The notes: generated by a model not told the origin, from the letters alone. A stretch of 64,000 nucleotides of DNA from an uncultured Elusimicrobiales bacterium (GCA_944324675.1 CALUXE010000002.1:1-64000), one strand, 5' to 3'. Positions 45,313 to 53,667 are shown, numbered from the stretch's first letter. Numbers and translations: made by a program.

Positions 45313-46779
45313 ATGCATTTATCCAAATCACAATACACAAAATACCGCAGTTGCCCCAAACGTTTGTGGCTGTACCGCAACAAAAAAGAAGTGCTTACAC
45401 CGCCAAGTCCTGCTTTGCAAAAAATATTTGACCGTGGCCATTTTGTCGGCGAACTGGCTTGGAAACGCTTTTCGGGCGGGGTGCTAGTTAAAGATGGCTA
45501 CCAAAACCCGCAAGAAGCCATTAAACGCACGCAGGAACTCATGGCACAAGGCGTGCCGGCTATCTATGAGGCCGCATTTTGCTATAACGGTATTTTGGTA
45601 TTTGTGGATATTTTGGAAAAAACACTTACCGGCTGGAATCTGGTGGAAGTAAAAAGTAGCGGGCGCGAAATTGATCCCATTTATGTGGACGACATCTCTA
45701 TCCAACGCTATGTGCTTACGCATTGTGGGGTTACGCCAGAGCATTGTTATTTAATGCACATAAATAGCGACTATTTTATGGAAACGGATGAGCCGGATTT
45801 ACAACAACTTTTCCTTTTAACTCTGATGGATAGCGAACTATTTTCGGATGAGGATATTGAGGAAAATTTAGAGGATATTAAGAAATTACTAGTTGTTCCC
45901 GAACCGACGGTCGAACTGGATAAAAGCGGGTGTGCTGATTGTGAGTGCCACGACTATTGCTGGAAAGATATTCCGCAAGATTCCGTGTTTGCGTTGTTAC
46001 GCGGTAACCGTGCACGCAAGTTTATGCCACAGGGAATTGTACGCGTAGCGGATTTGCCGCCGAATAGTTTTGATAATGAAAAATATAACCGTTGGGTAGA
46101 GGTGTTACGCACAGGCACGCCTTATATTGACCATGCGGCGGTGACCGCGTGGCTTAATAAACTGGAGTACCCGCTTTATTATTTGGATTTTGAGACGACG
46201 CAACCCGTTGTCCCTTTGTGGAAATACTCGCGGCCTTATCAGCAAATTCCGTTTCAATTCTCGCTCCACGTGCAACGCGAGCCAAACGGCAAGTTTGAAC
46301 ATTACGAATATCTTTCCACAGGCAAGGAAGATCCGCGCTATGGTTGCGTGGAGGCATTGCTTAAATATATCGGTAATAGTGGTACTATATTGGCTCATAA
46401 TGCGGCTTTTGAAAAGACACGCATGAAAGAGATGGCACACGATTTGCCCATTCCCGGAAAGGATGCTAAACGCCTTTTGGACATGACGGAACGCTTTATG
46501 GATACGGGCGATCCTTTTAAACAGGATTATTTACACCCCAAAATGCACTGTAGTTGGTCTATTAAAAAGGTTTTACCCGCACTCGTACCCGAAATGAGCT
46601 ACGAAGGCATGGCCGTTGCCAACGGTGGGGATGACATGGATGCCTTTGATGTGTTATACTCACAAAGTTTACCGCCTGCCGAGTTAGAACAATTACGCAA
46701 AGACTTACTTAAATATTGCGAGCAAGACACTTGGACCATGGTCAAAATCGTGGATGCACTACGGGATAGCGTGCAATAG
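45313..46779 (+). CDS. DUF2779 protein: predicted Cas4-like plus DEDD nuclease
   Basis: 488 residues. The N-terminal half is PD-(D/E)XK-like: LSKSQYTKYRSCPKRLWLY start and the metal/catalytic NLVEVKSSG. It has a Cys cluster, SGCADCECHDYC, that could hold an Fe-S cluster as in Cas4/AddB. The C-terminal half is an RNase H-fold exonuclease type: LDFETT, LAHNAAFEKTRM and a late CEQDTWTMV. DUF2779 proteins often sit in mobile or defence regions, but their role is unknown. ATG 45313 follows AAGAGG. Confidence 0.82.
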   Translation: MHLSKSQYTKYRSCPKRLWLYRNKKEVLTPPSPALQKIFDRGHFVGELAWKRFSGGVLVKDGYQNPQEAIKRTQELMAQGVPAIYEAAFCYNGILVFVDILEKTLTGWNLVEVKSSGREIDPIYVDDISIQRYVLTHCGVTPEHCYLMHINSDYFMETDEPDLQQLFLLTLMDSELFSDEDIEENLEDIKKLLVVPEPTVELDKSGCADCECHDYCWKDIPQDSVFALLRGNRARKFMPQGIVRVADLPPNSFDNEKYNRWVEVLRTGTPYIDHAAVTAWLNKLEYPLYYLDFETTQPVVPLWKYSRPYQQIPFQFSLHVQREPNGKFEHYEYLSTGKEDPRYGCVEALLKYIGNSGTILAHNAAFEKTRMKEMAHDLPIPGKDAKRLLDMTERFMDTGDPFKQDYLHPKMHCSWSIKKVLPALVPEMSYEGMAVANGGDDMDAFDVLYSQSLPPAELEQLRKDLLKYCEQDTWTMVKIVDALRDSVQ

Positions 46780-46788
46780 GAGAAAATT

Positions 46789-47841
46789 ATGAAAACAAAT
46801 AAAGACTTCAAAAAATTGCCGAAGAAATCAACTAAAACAAAAAATGAGGACGTGAAAAAGGGGCTCTCGCGCCTGATTAAACTGATGATTGATTTAAATC
46901 AGGGTGTGCTGAATCTGGACCACGCCGCTGAGGAGTGTGGGGTAAGCCGCCGCACCATTCAGCGCGATATAGAAACGTTGGAACAAGCCGGATTGCCGCT
47001 TTATAAACCGAATAAACAAAATGTAAATTACCGTGTGCGGAGCGATTTTGATTGGGCAAACTTTAACATCACTAAAGAAAACGCATTGGATTTTGTGGAT
47101 GCACTAGATGCGCTTACTGAGGGGCTCGGCAAGCCCAGTAAATGGGTGCTGCCTATTCAAAAAGAGGTTGAAAAAGCTGGGCGCAAGGAGCAGAAAAAAC
47201 GTAAAGAAGCCGCGGGGAAGTGGGAGCCGATGAATGCCACCAAGGAAAACGTCTTATCTATCTTTTTAGATGACGGGAGTTTAAATCGTGCTCCTTTGCA
47301 AATTTTACTGGCACTTGCAGAATTTAATAAAGTTGCTGATGATAAAGATTTTAGGAATAGTGCCTATCGCAAGTGGCAAGAGCGTGAACTTCAAAAAATT
47401 ATGATTCGTTTCCATTGGTTAGGGCAACAACACCGCGATGCCTTAAAAGAGTGTGCCAAACTTATTAAGGATGACCCGAAGGATGTATGGCCTTATAAAC
47501 AAGCGGCCCTAATTTGCTATACCCAAAAAGATTATAAAGGTGCTTTGAAATATGCCTTGGACGGGTTTGAGCAAGGCAAGCAGGATGATACGTTTATTAC
47601 GTATGCTATTTATTTCTTGATATTAAACAAGTATTATGAAAAAGCCATAGACCTGTTTAACGCGGGTATTACCAATAAGGCCATGCAAACCCATTTTGCG
47701 GCTTTGATATATGCGTATGAGGGGCAATTTGATAAGGCGTTGGATGTGGTTGCCCAGGCCCAAAAAGTCGACCCCAAGAATCCCAAAGCCTACGAGTATA
47801 TCAAAGGGCAAGTATTAGACCTTAAGACTAAGAAACAGTAG
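46789..47841 (+). CDS. HTH regulator with a TPR-like C-terminal domain
   Basis: 350 residues. Residues 25-90 form a DeoR/WYL-type helix-turn-helix (LIKLMIDLNQGVLNLDHAAE, GVSRRTIQRDIETLEQAGLP), very similar in plan to the WYL regulator at 49244. Instead of a WYL domain, it has a helical middle and C-terminal helix pairs that read as TPR units (ALKECAKLIKDDPKDVWPYK, FDKALDVVAQAQKVDPKNPK). It probably senses a protein partner rather than a small ligand. It is the last gene of its operon; AGGAG precedes the start. Confidence 0.75.
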   Translation: MKTNKDFKKLPKKSTKTKNEDVKKGLSRLIKLMIDLNQGVLNLDHAAEECGVSRRTIQRDIETLEQAGLPLYKPNKQNVNYRVRSDFDWANFNITKENALDFVDALDALTEGLGKPSKWVLPIQKEVEKAGRKEQKKRKEAAGKWEPMNATKENVLSIFLDDGSLNRAPLQILLALAEFNKVADDKDFRNSAYRKWQERELQKIMIRFHWLGQQHRDALKECAKLIKDDPKDVWPYKQAALICYTQKDYKGALKYALDGFEQGKQDDTFITYAIYFLILNKYYEKAIDLFNAGITNKAMQTHFAALIYAYEGQFDKALDVVAQAQKVDPKNPKAYEYIKGQVLDLKTKKQ

Positions 47842-47866
47842 AAACCGCTATGACGGACAAACAAAA

Positions 47867-47908
47867 CGGGTGACAATATGTTGTCGCCCGCTTTTGTTAT
47901 CCTAAATA
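47867..47908 (+). promoter_or_regulatory. Island inverted repeat, copy 3, with promoter
   Basis: CGGGTGACA-ATATGT-TGTCGCCCG (47867-47890), nine paired bases per arm with one G-T. The right arm supplies TTGTCG (47881-47886), 16 bases before TAAATA (47903-47908). It drives the two tiny membrane-protein genes. Confidence 0.75.
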
Positions 47909-47940
47909 CAAGAAGTTGCTACGTACTAGGAGGCGGAAAT

Positions 47941-48015
47941 ATGGAAATACTTTTAATGATTATTGTAGGCATTATCGGCTTTGCGTTAGACGGAGCCACC
48001 GAGCGCAAAAATTAG
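47941..48015 (+). CDS. Tiny membrane protein 1 (24 aa)
   Basis: A 24-residue frame with AGGAGG 7 bases upstream. MEILLMIIVGIIGFALDG is one short hydrophobic helix, followed by a charged tail TERKN. It has the size and charge pattern of type I toxin or KdpF-like membrane peptides, but it is not assignable. The strong ribosome binding site and dedicated promoter argue for a real product. Confidence 0.6.
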   Translation: MEILLMIIVGIIGFALDGATERKN

Positions 48016-48050
48016 CGCATGATTACTATACCGCACATAGGGGGAAAAAT

Positions 48051-48128
48051 ATGAGCATACTAGGTTTTATCGTATTAGGGGTTTTGATGTTTATTGTTTT
48101 TATAGCCCTAGCCCAAATTGATTTTTAG
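48051..48128 (+). CDS. Tiny membrane protein 2 (25 aa)
   Basis: A 25-residue frame starting with MSILGFIVLGVLMFIVFIAL and ending AQIDF, almost wholly one membrane helix. GGGGGA lies 5 bases before the ATG. It follows the first tiny gene by 35 bases on the same message. A longer frame through 47916 is open but would run across the first tiny gene in another phase. Confidence 0.6.
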   Translation: MSILGFIVLGVLMFIVFIALAQIDF

Positions 48129-48130
48129 GG

Positions 48131-48158
48131 ATAGTCCCCCTAACTTTAGGGGGCTATT
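48131..48158. terminator. Terminator between the tiny genes and a convergent gene
   Basis: GC-rich stem-loop around CCCCCTA/TAGGGGG with outer ATAG/CTAT pairs and one bulge (48131-48157), in the 40-base gap between convergent genes. Confidence 0.65.
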
Positions 48159-48168
48159 CAAAAATCAA

Positions 48169-49029
48169 TTATTTAATTTGTTGGATGCTGTTTATAAATT
48201 CCTCTATAAAATCCTCGCGATTTTTGTCAGCTCTTTTTTTATTTCCTGGTTGTTTTTGTAAGGATTGATCTTCTTTTCTATAGAAATTTTCTGTACAAAT
48301 AAGCCAAAAGATCTTGTCTAGTTCATAAGCAGTGCGTCCGATTCTATTAGCCATTTCTATAACAATGCGATAGGCATAATATTGTTCTTTTTTTTGTTTT
48401 GTTACTTCATCAAAATTGTCTAAAATATGTTTTCCCATTTTTTTAATTATTTCAATAATATGTACATCGGGTTTTGGACAGTCAATTAATCCGGATTCTT
48501 TTAAACAATCACAGGCCAGTGCGAAACCAAATCCTTCAATTTCTTCAGCAAGTAGCAAAGGTAATGCAATTTTAGTATATGTATTGGCTGAAAACGATTC
48601 AATAAAATCTTTGAATGCATTTAGGTCATCAAATTGGTGTAGGAATATAGCAGCAGAATAAATGTAATCTGCATACTTTTTCCATGTGTTTTGAGAATTA
48701 TTAAAAGTATCTCCAAAAGCGAGTTCGAATTTTTGAAATATTTCGTTGCCACTAGAATATTCTTTACAAATATTGTGTGGATCAAAGTTATGTAAAATTA
48801 TTTTTAATACAGTTTCTTTTTTATCGAATTTGATAGAGTTGGTAACTCTTTGACGATTTTGTAAAGAAATTGTACATTGGCGCATCATATCATTTAAAGT
48901 TTCTATTTTGGGTGTTGCTAAATAATTTTTATAGAGATTATTAATTTTATACTTATCCGCTAGATTTTCTAAACGTTTTTTTGAAAATTGATACATTATA
49001 TTCAAATTTTCATTAAATTGATAATTCAT
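48169..49029 (-). CDS. Hypothetical protein with HhH-GPD-like segment (286 aa)
   Basis: A mostly helical protein. Residues about 160-205 (AEEIEGFGFALACDCLKESG, followed by PKPDVHIIEIIKKMG) resemble the helix-hairpin-helix and catalytic-Asp loop of HhH-GPD DNA glycosylases. The rest does not allow a firm family. It is third in the minus-strand operon behind the WYL regulator. A DNA-base-recognition role is therefore an inference. AGGAGG precedes the ATG at 49029. Confidence 0.55.
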   Translation of the reverse strand: MNYQFNENLNIMYQFSKKRLENLADKYKINNLYKNYLATPKIETLNDMMRQCTISLQNRQRVTNSIKFDKKETVLKIILHNFDPHNICKEYSSGNEIFQKFELAFGDTFNNSQNTWKKYADYIYSAAIFLHQFDDLNAFKDFIESFSANTYTKIALPLLLAEEIEGFGFALACDCLKESGLIDCPKPDVHIIEIIKKMGKHILDNFDEVTKQKKEQYYAYRIVIEMANRIGRTAYELDKIFWLICTENFYRKEDQSLQKQPGNKKRADKNREDFIEEFINSIQQIK

Positions 49030-49040
49030 ATTTCCTCCTT

Positions 49041-49247
49041 TTAATTCCTAGATTTTTTTATACAGAACATACTGTGGCTCGTTGATTCTACAAAGCATTC
49101 CGTGTCGCCTAAATCGTAGCGGGCAATGGGGGCTCCGGCATATTGGGTAATCGTTTTAACTTGTTCCATTTTGATTTGTATTTGTGCCGCACCATACCCC
49201 ACTCCAGCGGCCACGAGTAGGGCCAAAATTAAGTAAATTTTCTTCAT
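49041..49247 (-). CDS. Small exported or membrane-anchored protein (68 aa)
   Basis: An N-terminal hydrophobic segment (YLILALLVAAGVGYGAA) acts as signal or anchor. The rest is a short extracytoplasmic domain with two Cys (TECFVE, MFCIKK) that could form a disulfide. No family recognised. It overlaps the WYL regulator stop by four bases (ATGA), so it is coupled to it. Confidence 0.6.
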   Translation of the reverse strand: MKKIYLILALLVAAGVGYGAAQIQIKMEQVKTITQYAGAPIARYDLGDTECFVESTSHSMFCIKKSRN

Positions 49248-50164
49248 TTTGCGCTCCTTAAATAATCGTTTAATACGTCTTTTACGCGGTTGTGTAAAGA
49301 CGTGGGAGTTAGCACTTTAATATGCGGTAACCAATGCAAAATGGTGGGCAAGATTTCTTCTTCTTTGGCGGCCTTGCACGAGATAACAATCCTCCCGTCT
49401 TTTAGCTCCTTTTCCAGTTTTTGCAGTGGAAAATAGTTCTTTTGCTTAAAGAAATGCGCGCACTCGGCCGATACTTCCAACTGCACGGCCAAGGGTCGTT
49501 CTTTTTCAAACCATACATTCGTGCTTTCTTTGAGAGTTTTGTCTATATTTTTGTCGTACTTAAAAAACTTGCCCATCTCTTTGGCGGAGGAAATCTTTTC
49601 CAGGCGGAATTTTAACAGTTTGTCGTCATCTGTAAGCGAAAGCAAATACCAAAAACCCTCACTCCACAACAGTTTCAAAGGACGTACCGGGTAGCAGGCT
49701 TGACTGCCGCCTTTGTAGCATACGGTTACCCACTCGCGTGCACGGATAGCATCTTCCAACGTGCGTGTAATGGGGGTATCTTTATACATTTCTCCGCTAT
49801 TCATTTTGATAAAGAATGGGTTATCCTGCGGAGTGGCCAGTAAGCGGTTTTTAAGCATGGCAAATGAATGACCGAAATTGCCGCCTAATGAGGAGGCCAT
49901 ATCGCTCATCAGCACCAAAATAGAGGCCTCTGCGCTGGATAACTGCATACGCTCCAGCGAAAACCCCTCCGTAAATGCGTATACACCGGGATCGGGGTTC
50001 CAAAGCGGGAAATCAGCTTCTTGTATATCATTCATATCCCGTTGAATGGTTCGTACCGCTACACCGGTTTCCACCGCCATATCTTTCAGACGGATTTGGC
50101 CCTTATCCAGGGCGTTAAGTTCATACAAAAGACGTGTTAGTTTGTTGTGCATTTCTTTTTGCAT
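49244..50164 (-). CDS. WYL-domain transcriptional regulator
   Basis: 306 residues. A winged helix at residues 5-60 (DMAVETGVAVRTIQRDMNDI), a linker with a helical bundle, then a WYL domain near 150-225 (VTVCYKGGSQACYPVRPLKL, GFWYLLSLTDDDKLLKFRLE) and a C-terminal extension. This is the plan of PafB/BrxR/CapW-type regulators, which bind palindromes in defence islands and can sense nucleic acid. An inverted repeat (TGCGACA-N6-TGTCGCA) lies 33 bases before its start. Confidence 0.88.
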   Translation of the reverse strand: MQKEMHNKLTRLLYELNALDKGQIRLKDMAVETGVAVRTIQRDMNDIQEADFPLWNPDPGVYAFTEGFSLERMQLSSAEASILVLMSDMASSLGGNFGHSFAMLKNRLLATPQDNPFFIKMNSGEMYKDTPITRTLEDAIRAREWVTVCYKGGSQACYPVRPLKLLWSEGFWYLLSLTDDDKLLKFRLEKISSAKEMGKFFKYDKNIDKTLKESTNVWFEKERPLAVQLEVSAECAHFFKQKNYFPLQKLEKELKDGRIVISCKAAKEEEILPTILHWLPHIKVLTPTSLHNRVKDVLNDYLRSAK

Positions 50165-50196
50165 AGTTACCTCTTACAAACAGTATAGCACATCAG

Positions 50197-50216
50197 TGCG
50201 ACAAGGTGTTGTCGCA
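50197..50216. promoter_or_regulatory. Island inverted repeat, copy 4 (between WYL gene and divergent gene)
   Basis: A perfect TGCGACA-AGGTGT-TGTCGCA in the 101-base divergent gap. On the minus strand it overlaps the -35 region of a TATACT box (50182-50187) before the WYL gene. On the plus strand two TATAAT boxes (50222, 50227) follow. This fits control of the regulator's own operon and of the gene at 50266. Confidence 0.78.
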
Positions 50217-50265
50217 AGAAATATAATATAATAACATTGTTTTTTTAAAGGGATGAGGTGAATGT

Positions 50266-50991
50266 ATGCTACGTATGCCAAATAGGGAATTATTAGATAA
50301 AGTAGAAGAGTATTTTTACACAAATGAGAATTGGATTAAAAAAGACGGCATTGTAGATGAAGTGGCTTTTGCACAGGCACGCGTTAAAATACTGTGGATT
50401 TTAAGAGAGATGAATGAAAAAGAAGGATATAGACAATCCGGAGGCGATATGCGCAAGGATTGGCGTGCGTGTACTGAAAAAAATAATCTCAACCCCTATC
50501 ATGCCCCTCAAGGGGGGTACTCCAAAACTTATGCCTTAATCATTAAAACATCTGGGGCTATTTTAAAGAATGAGTGGTCTGTGGGGGGGTATCAATCATG
50601 GTGCCGGGAAGTACTGCCGCAAATAGCTATCATCAATGCTAAAAAAATGGCAGGCGGAGCGCATATAGACCCGTTTGCAATGCAACAATATTATAAAAAT
50701 GATGCCGATTTGCTGAAAGACCAAATAGCTGGTATTAATCCGGATATCATTATTAATACGAATCATTCTCCTGAATTATTGAAGCATTTAAATGTACAAG
50801 ATCCCCGCCAAGAAGTGTCTTGTGCGCTCATAAATCCTGCCAGGAAAGGATCCTTTTATTCTTACAGACAAAAAGATACCGGGCGAATTATATTAGAAGT
50901 ACAGCATACAAATACGCGCTGTCTTACACACGGGGAGTATATAAAGTTAGTACAGCTATGTTTGGCTAAACAAGGATTTCAATTTACTTAA
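50266..50991 (+). CDS. Hypothetical protein, possibly uracil-DNA-glycosylase-like fold (241 aa)
   Basis: The order of segments ARVKILWILREMNE, LPQIAIINAKKMAGG, and INPDIIINTNHS is like the strand-loop pattern of UDG-superfamily members (an early 'iGinP'-type loop, a mid-chain iaivNlkK, and a late PdiIi strand). I cannot see a certain catalytic motif, so this is a fold-level guess. It is divergent from the WYL regulator and shares its operator; a terminator follows. Confidence 0.5.
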   Translation: MLRMPNRELLDKVEEYFYTNENWIKKDGIVDEVAFAQARVKILWILREMNEKEGYRQSGGDMRKDWRACTEKNNLNPYHAPQGGYSKTYALIIKTSGAILKNEWSVGGYQSWCREVLPQIAIINAKKMAGGAHIDPFAMQQYYKNDADLLKDQIAGINPDIIINTNHSPELLKHLNVQDPRQEVSCALINPARKGSFYSYRQKDTGRIILEVQHTNTRCLTHGEYIKLVQLCLAKQGFQFT

Positions 50992-51014
50992 TCCTGCGGT
51001 ATTTCTCTATTTTT

Positions 51015-51048
51015 AAAAAAGACCTAGCATTTTGCCTAGGTCTTTTTT
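51015..51048 (+). terminator. Terminator after the gene at 50266
   Basis: Stem AAAAAAGACCTAG/CTAGGTCTTTTTT (51015-51027, 51036-51048), a textbook intrinsic terminator. Confidence 0.9.
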
Positions 51049-51058
51049 GTTGCTATGG

Positions 51059-51098
51059 TGCGACATAGTGTTGTCGCAGGGGTTTTTTACACTATACG
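51059..51098 (+). promoter_or_regulatory. Island inverted repeat, copy 5, with promoter of the AAA+ operon
   Basis: A perfect TGCGACA-TAGTGT-TGTCGCA (51059-51078). The right arm gives TTGTCG (51071-51076) as -35, 16 bases before TATACG (51093-51098). The next gene begins at 51127. Confidence 0.8.
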
Positions 51099-51126
51099 TA
51101 ACGGAACACAAAAGGAGATTAAAACT

Positions 51127-53139
51127 ATGAAATATACCTATGAACAATACGAAACATTTTACTATATCAACAGACTGTTACCTTATCTGAGAAATCTACA
51201 AACTATTAGAGATTCCAGACGGAATTTGATTTTGACAGTAAAAAAAATAGATGAAAACGTACTACCGGGTTTAAAAAAAATTAATCCATATGATTATAAT
51301 ACCGTAAAGGCATCAGATAAGATTATCAGTAAGCTAGAGAAGGCCCTGGCTAACTATAGCAGTGTTTACTTGAGTTTGCCGCTTTGCCCCCAGCAAGATA
51401 ATATTTCTTATTTGGTACGTATTTTCAATTTGAATATACAAGAGGAAGCTGTGATACGGTTTTTAGGTGCGGCGCAATACAATGAATTATTAAGAAGCTG
51501 TTTGCATGAGTTCCATAGCGACCTGGAGGGACAAGAATATGCGCTGACGGAAGTGTCCGGATGTCTGCATGGGATGGGGTTTGCTATTCTCAATGCAAAC
51601 GCTCCGTTACGGCGGCTAGGAATTTTGCGCGAATCTCGTTTTAGAGAACTTTTTAAACTGACCAGTTGGGCACAAGGGTTTATTAATACCGTGCATAAAA
51701 ATGATGAGGCCCGTTATCAAGCTTTATTGGGAACAGAGGTGATAGAAGAGAATCCGCTGAATAAGTCTGATTTTGCGTATGTGGAAGCGGCTGATTTGGC
51801 ATTAAAGCTAATCAAGCAAGCGAAACATCACAAAGGTTTTAATATTCTTTTGTATGGAGTACCGGGTACAGGGAAAACAAGTTTTGCTAAATACTTGGCC
51901 CACGCGGCTAAATTAAAATTATACCCGGTAGGGGTATGTAGCGAAGGAGAGATAGAACAAAACTACCGGCTACAACAATTTTACCGCAAACAATTTTTGC
52001 TTAAAAATGTCAAAAACGCGTGTATCCTCTTTGACGAAGGAGAGGATATATTTTCCAGCCTAGAAACACGTACAAGCAAAATGGAAATTAATAATTTATT
52101 GGAAAATAACGAAGTGCCTGTCATTTGGACGACGAACAAAATCCACCGCATGGATCCGGCGTTTATTCGGCGTTTTACGTTGCCGGTATGCTTTAATAAG
52201 CCGCCCGTGGAAGTGCGCCAAAAGATTTGGCATAAATATCTAACGGAAAATAAAATTGCGTGCGGCAAGGAGGACAGCTTAAAACTTGCCAAAAAGTATG
52301 AAGTGCCACCATCCATGATTGCAGGCGCCACGCATGCGACCCATATGGCTAAAGGAGATTTAAATACGGTTAAAGACCACCTCTCTTTTATGACCCAAGC
52401 CCTCAACGGCGGTTATAAAAAACCGGAAGAAAATACGGAAAATCCCGAATTTGAAACCGCCCTTGTTAATGCGGATATAAATTTAGATATTTTAACGGAG
52501 CAAATTACACATTCGGGCCGGCTAAATTTCTCGCTTTGCTTATACGGGGCTAGTGGTACGGGCAAATCGGCCTATGCGCAGTATTTAGCGCAAGAATTAG
52601 GATTGGATGTGCTACACCGTAGGGCATCAGATTTGCTGTCCAAATGGGTTGGTGGAACAGAACAAAATATCGCCGAGGCCTTTGCACAGGCCAAAGAGAA
52701 TAAATCACTCTTAATTTTTGATGAGGCTGATAGTTTCTTGCGGGACCGTGCTACGGCTTCTCACTCGTGGGAAATATCCGGTGTAAATGAAATGTTGACC
52801 TGGATGGAATCGCACCCGTATCCGTTTATTTGCACCACCAACCTCATGGACACGCTGGACCCGGCCAGTTTGCGGCGGTTTAGTTTTAAGATTAAGTATG
52901 ATTTTTTAACTCTCCAGCAAGTGGTATGTGCCTTTATGTTCTTTTTCCATGTAATGATTGAGCCACAAGATGTGGTAGGGTTAGATAAACTAACCCCCGG
53001 CGATTTTGCCCTTGTGAAAAATAAGGCAGAAATATTGGGGCATGCGCACGATTTTTACGCGCTAAAAGAAATGCTGGAAACCGAGCAAAAGCTTAAACAC
53101 AATGCTTATGGTAGTGGCATTGGTTTCCGAGTCAATTAA
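51127..53139 (+). CDS. Tandem AAA+ ATPase (two ATPase domains)
   Basis: 670 residues. About 230 helical N-terminal residues precede the first AAA domain, Walker A GVPGTGKTS near 245 and Walker B CILFDEGED near 300. The second AAA domain has Walker A GASGTGKSA near 475, Walker B LLIFDEADS near 530, and a conserved Arg pair in DPASLRRFSF. Both domains look active. This is remodeller-like, but no named family is certain. ATG 51127 has AAGGAG upstream; the open frame further up crosses the operator. It is the first gene of a four-gene operon. Confidence 0.82.
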   Translation: MKYTYEQYETFYYINRLLPYLRNLQTIRDSRRNLILTVKKIDENVLPGLKKINPYDYNTVKASDKIISKLEKALANYSSVYLSLPLCPQQDNISYLVRIFNLNIQEEAVIRFLGAAQYNELLRSCLHEFHSDLEGQEYALTEVSGCLHGMGFAILNANAPLRRLGILRESRFRELFKLTSWAQGFINTVHKNDEARYQALLGTEVIEENPLNKSDFAYVEAADLALKLIKQAKHHKGFNILLYGVPGTGKTSFAKYLAHAAKLKLYPVGVCSEGEIEQNYRLQQFYRKQFLLKNVKNACILFDEGEDIFSSLETRTSKMEINNLLENNEVPVIWTTNKIHRMDPAFIRRFTLPVCFNKPPVEVRQKIWHKYLTENKIACGKEDSLKLAKKYEVPPSMIAGATHATHMAKGDLNTVKDHLSFMTQALNGGYKKPEENTENPEFETALVNADINLDILTEQITHSGRLNFSLCLYGASGTGKSAYAQYLAQELGLDVLHRRASDLLSKWVGGTEQNIAEAFAQAKENKSLLIFDEADSFLRDRATASHSWEISGVNEMLTWMESHPYPFICTTNLMDTLDPASLRRFSFKIKYDFLTLQQVVCAFMFFFHVMIEPQDVVGLDKLTPGDFALVKNKAEILGHAHDFYALKEMLETEQKLKHNAYGSGIGFRVN

Positions 53140-53151
53140 AGGAGATAGAAT

Positions 53152-53667
53152 ATGAAAAAAACAGCCATACAACAAAACATACTAGCAGATGCTTCTGCGA
53201 AATCGATTGATGTAGGAGCAATTACATGTCTTAAGAAGGAAGACTTGCCCCGTATGCTTCTACAGAACTTTTCCAGTAATTTGGCGGTTGCATTATTTGT
53301 ATGTGGAAAAGATAGGCATGATTTCTATGAATATTTACTTTCAGAGTTAACCCAAATTAAATTGGAACGGATTCAAAGTGGATATTTAAATAAAGAAGAA
53401 TATTCTCGCTGTGAAGAGGTATTGACATATTTATCCAAGAGTCCACTTTATATAGATGACGCTGTTTCCCTAGATATTAGTGAAATAAAAAAGCGTGTAG
53501 ACAGATTATCGCGAGAACTAACCTTGCAAGGAATTAAATTGGGGTTAATAGTGTTTTGGAGAGCGTACGAAGGAGAAGTGGATAGTAGTGAGAAAAGAAA
53601 ATGGCAAGTTGAATTACAAGAAATATCCCTAAAATTGTGTGTACCTGTAATAATGGTTAAAGAATAG
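53152..53667 (+). CDS. DnaB-like protein without Walker motifs (171 aa)
   Basis: Residues 75-150 follow replicative helicase DnaB closely: ERIQSGYLNKEEYSR, SPLYIDDAVSLDISEIKKRV, and GIKLGLIVFW line up with DnaB's RIRTGQL..., YIDD...E...R and GLIMID segments. The P-loop part is absent, and the Walker B Asp position reads FW. So it keeps the fold but cannot bind or hydrolyse ATP in the usual way. It lies 12 bases after the AAA+ gene with AGGAG before the start. Confidence 0.7.
   Translation: MKKTAIQQNILADASAKSIDVGAITCLKKEDLPRMLLQNFSSNLAVALFVCGKDRHDFYEYLLSELTQIKLERIQSGYLNKEEYSRCEEVLTYLSKSPLYIDDAVSLDISEIKKRVDRLSRELTLQGIKLGLIVFWRAYEGEVDSSEKRKWQVELQEISLKLCVPVIMVKE

Noticed and set aside
47916-48128. 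One 70-residue protein instead of two tiny ones
   Set aside because: The Arg/His-rich upstream part reads across the first tiny gene out of phase; each tiny gene has its own ribosome binding site.
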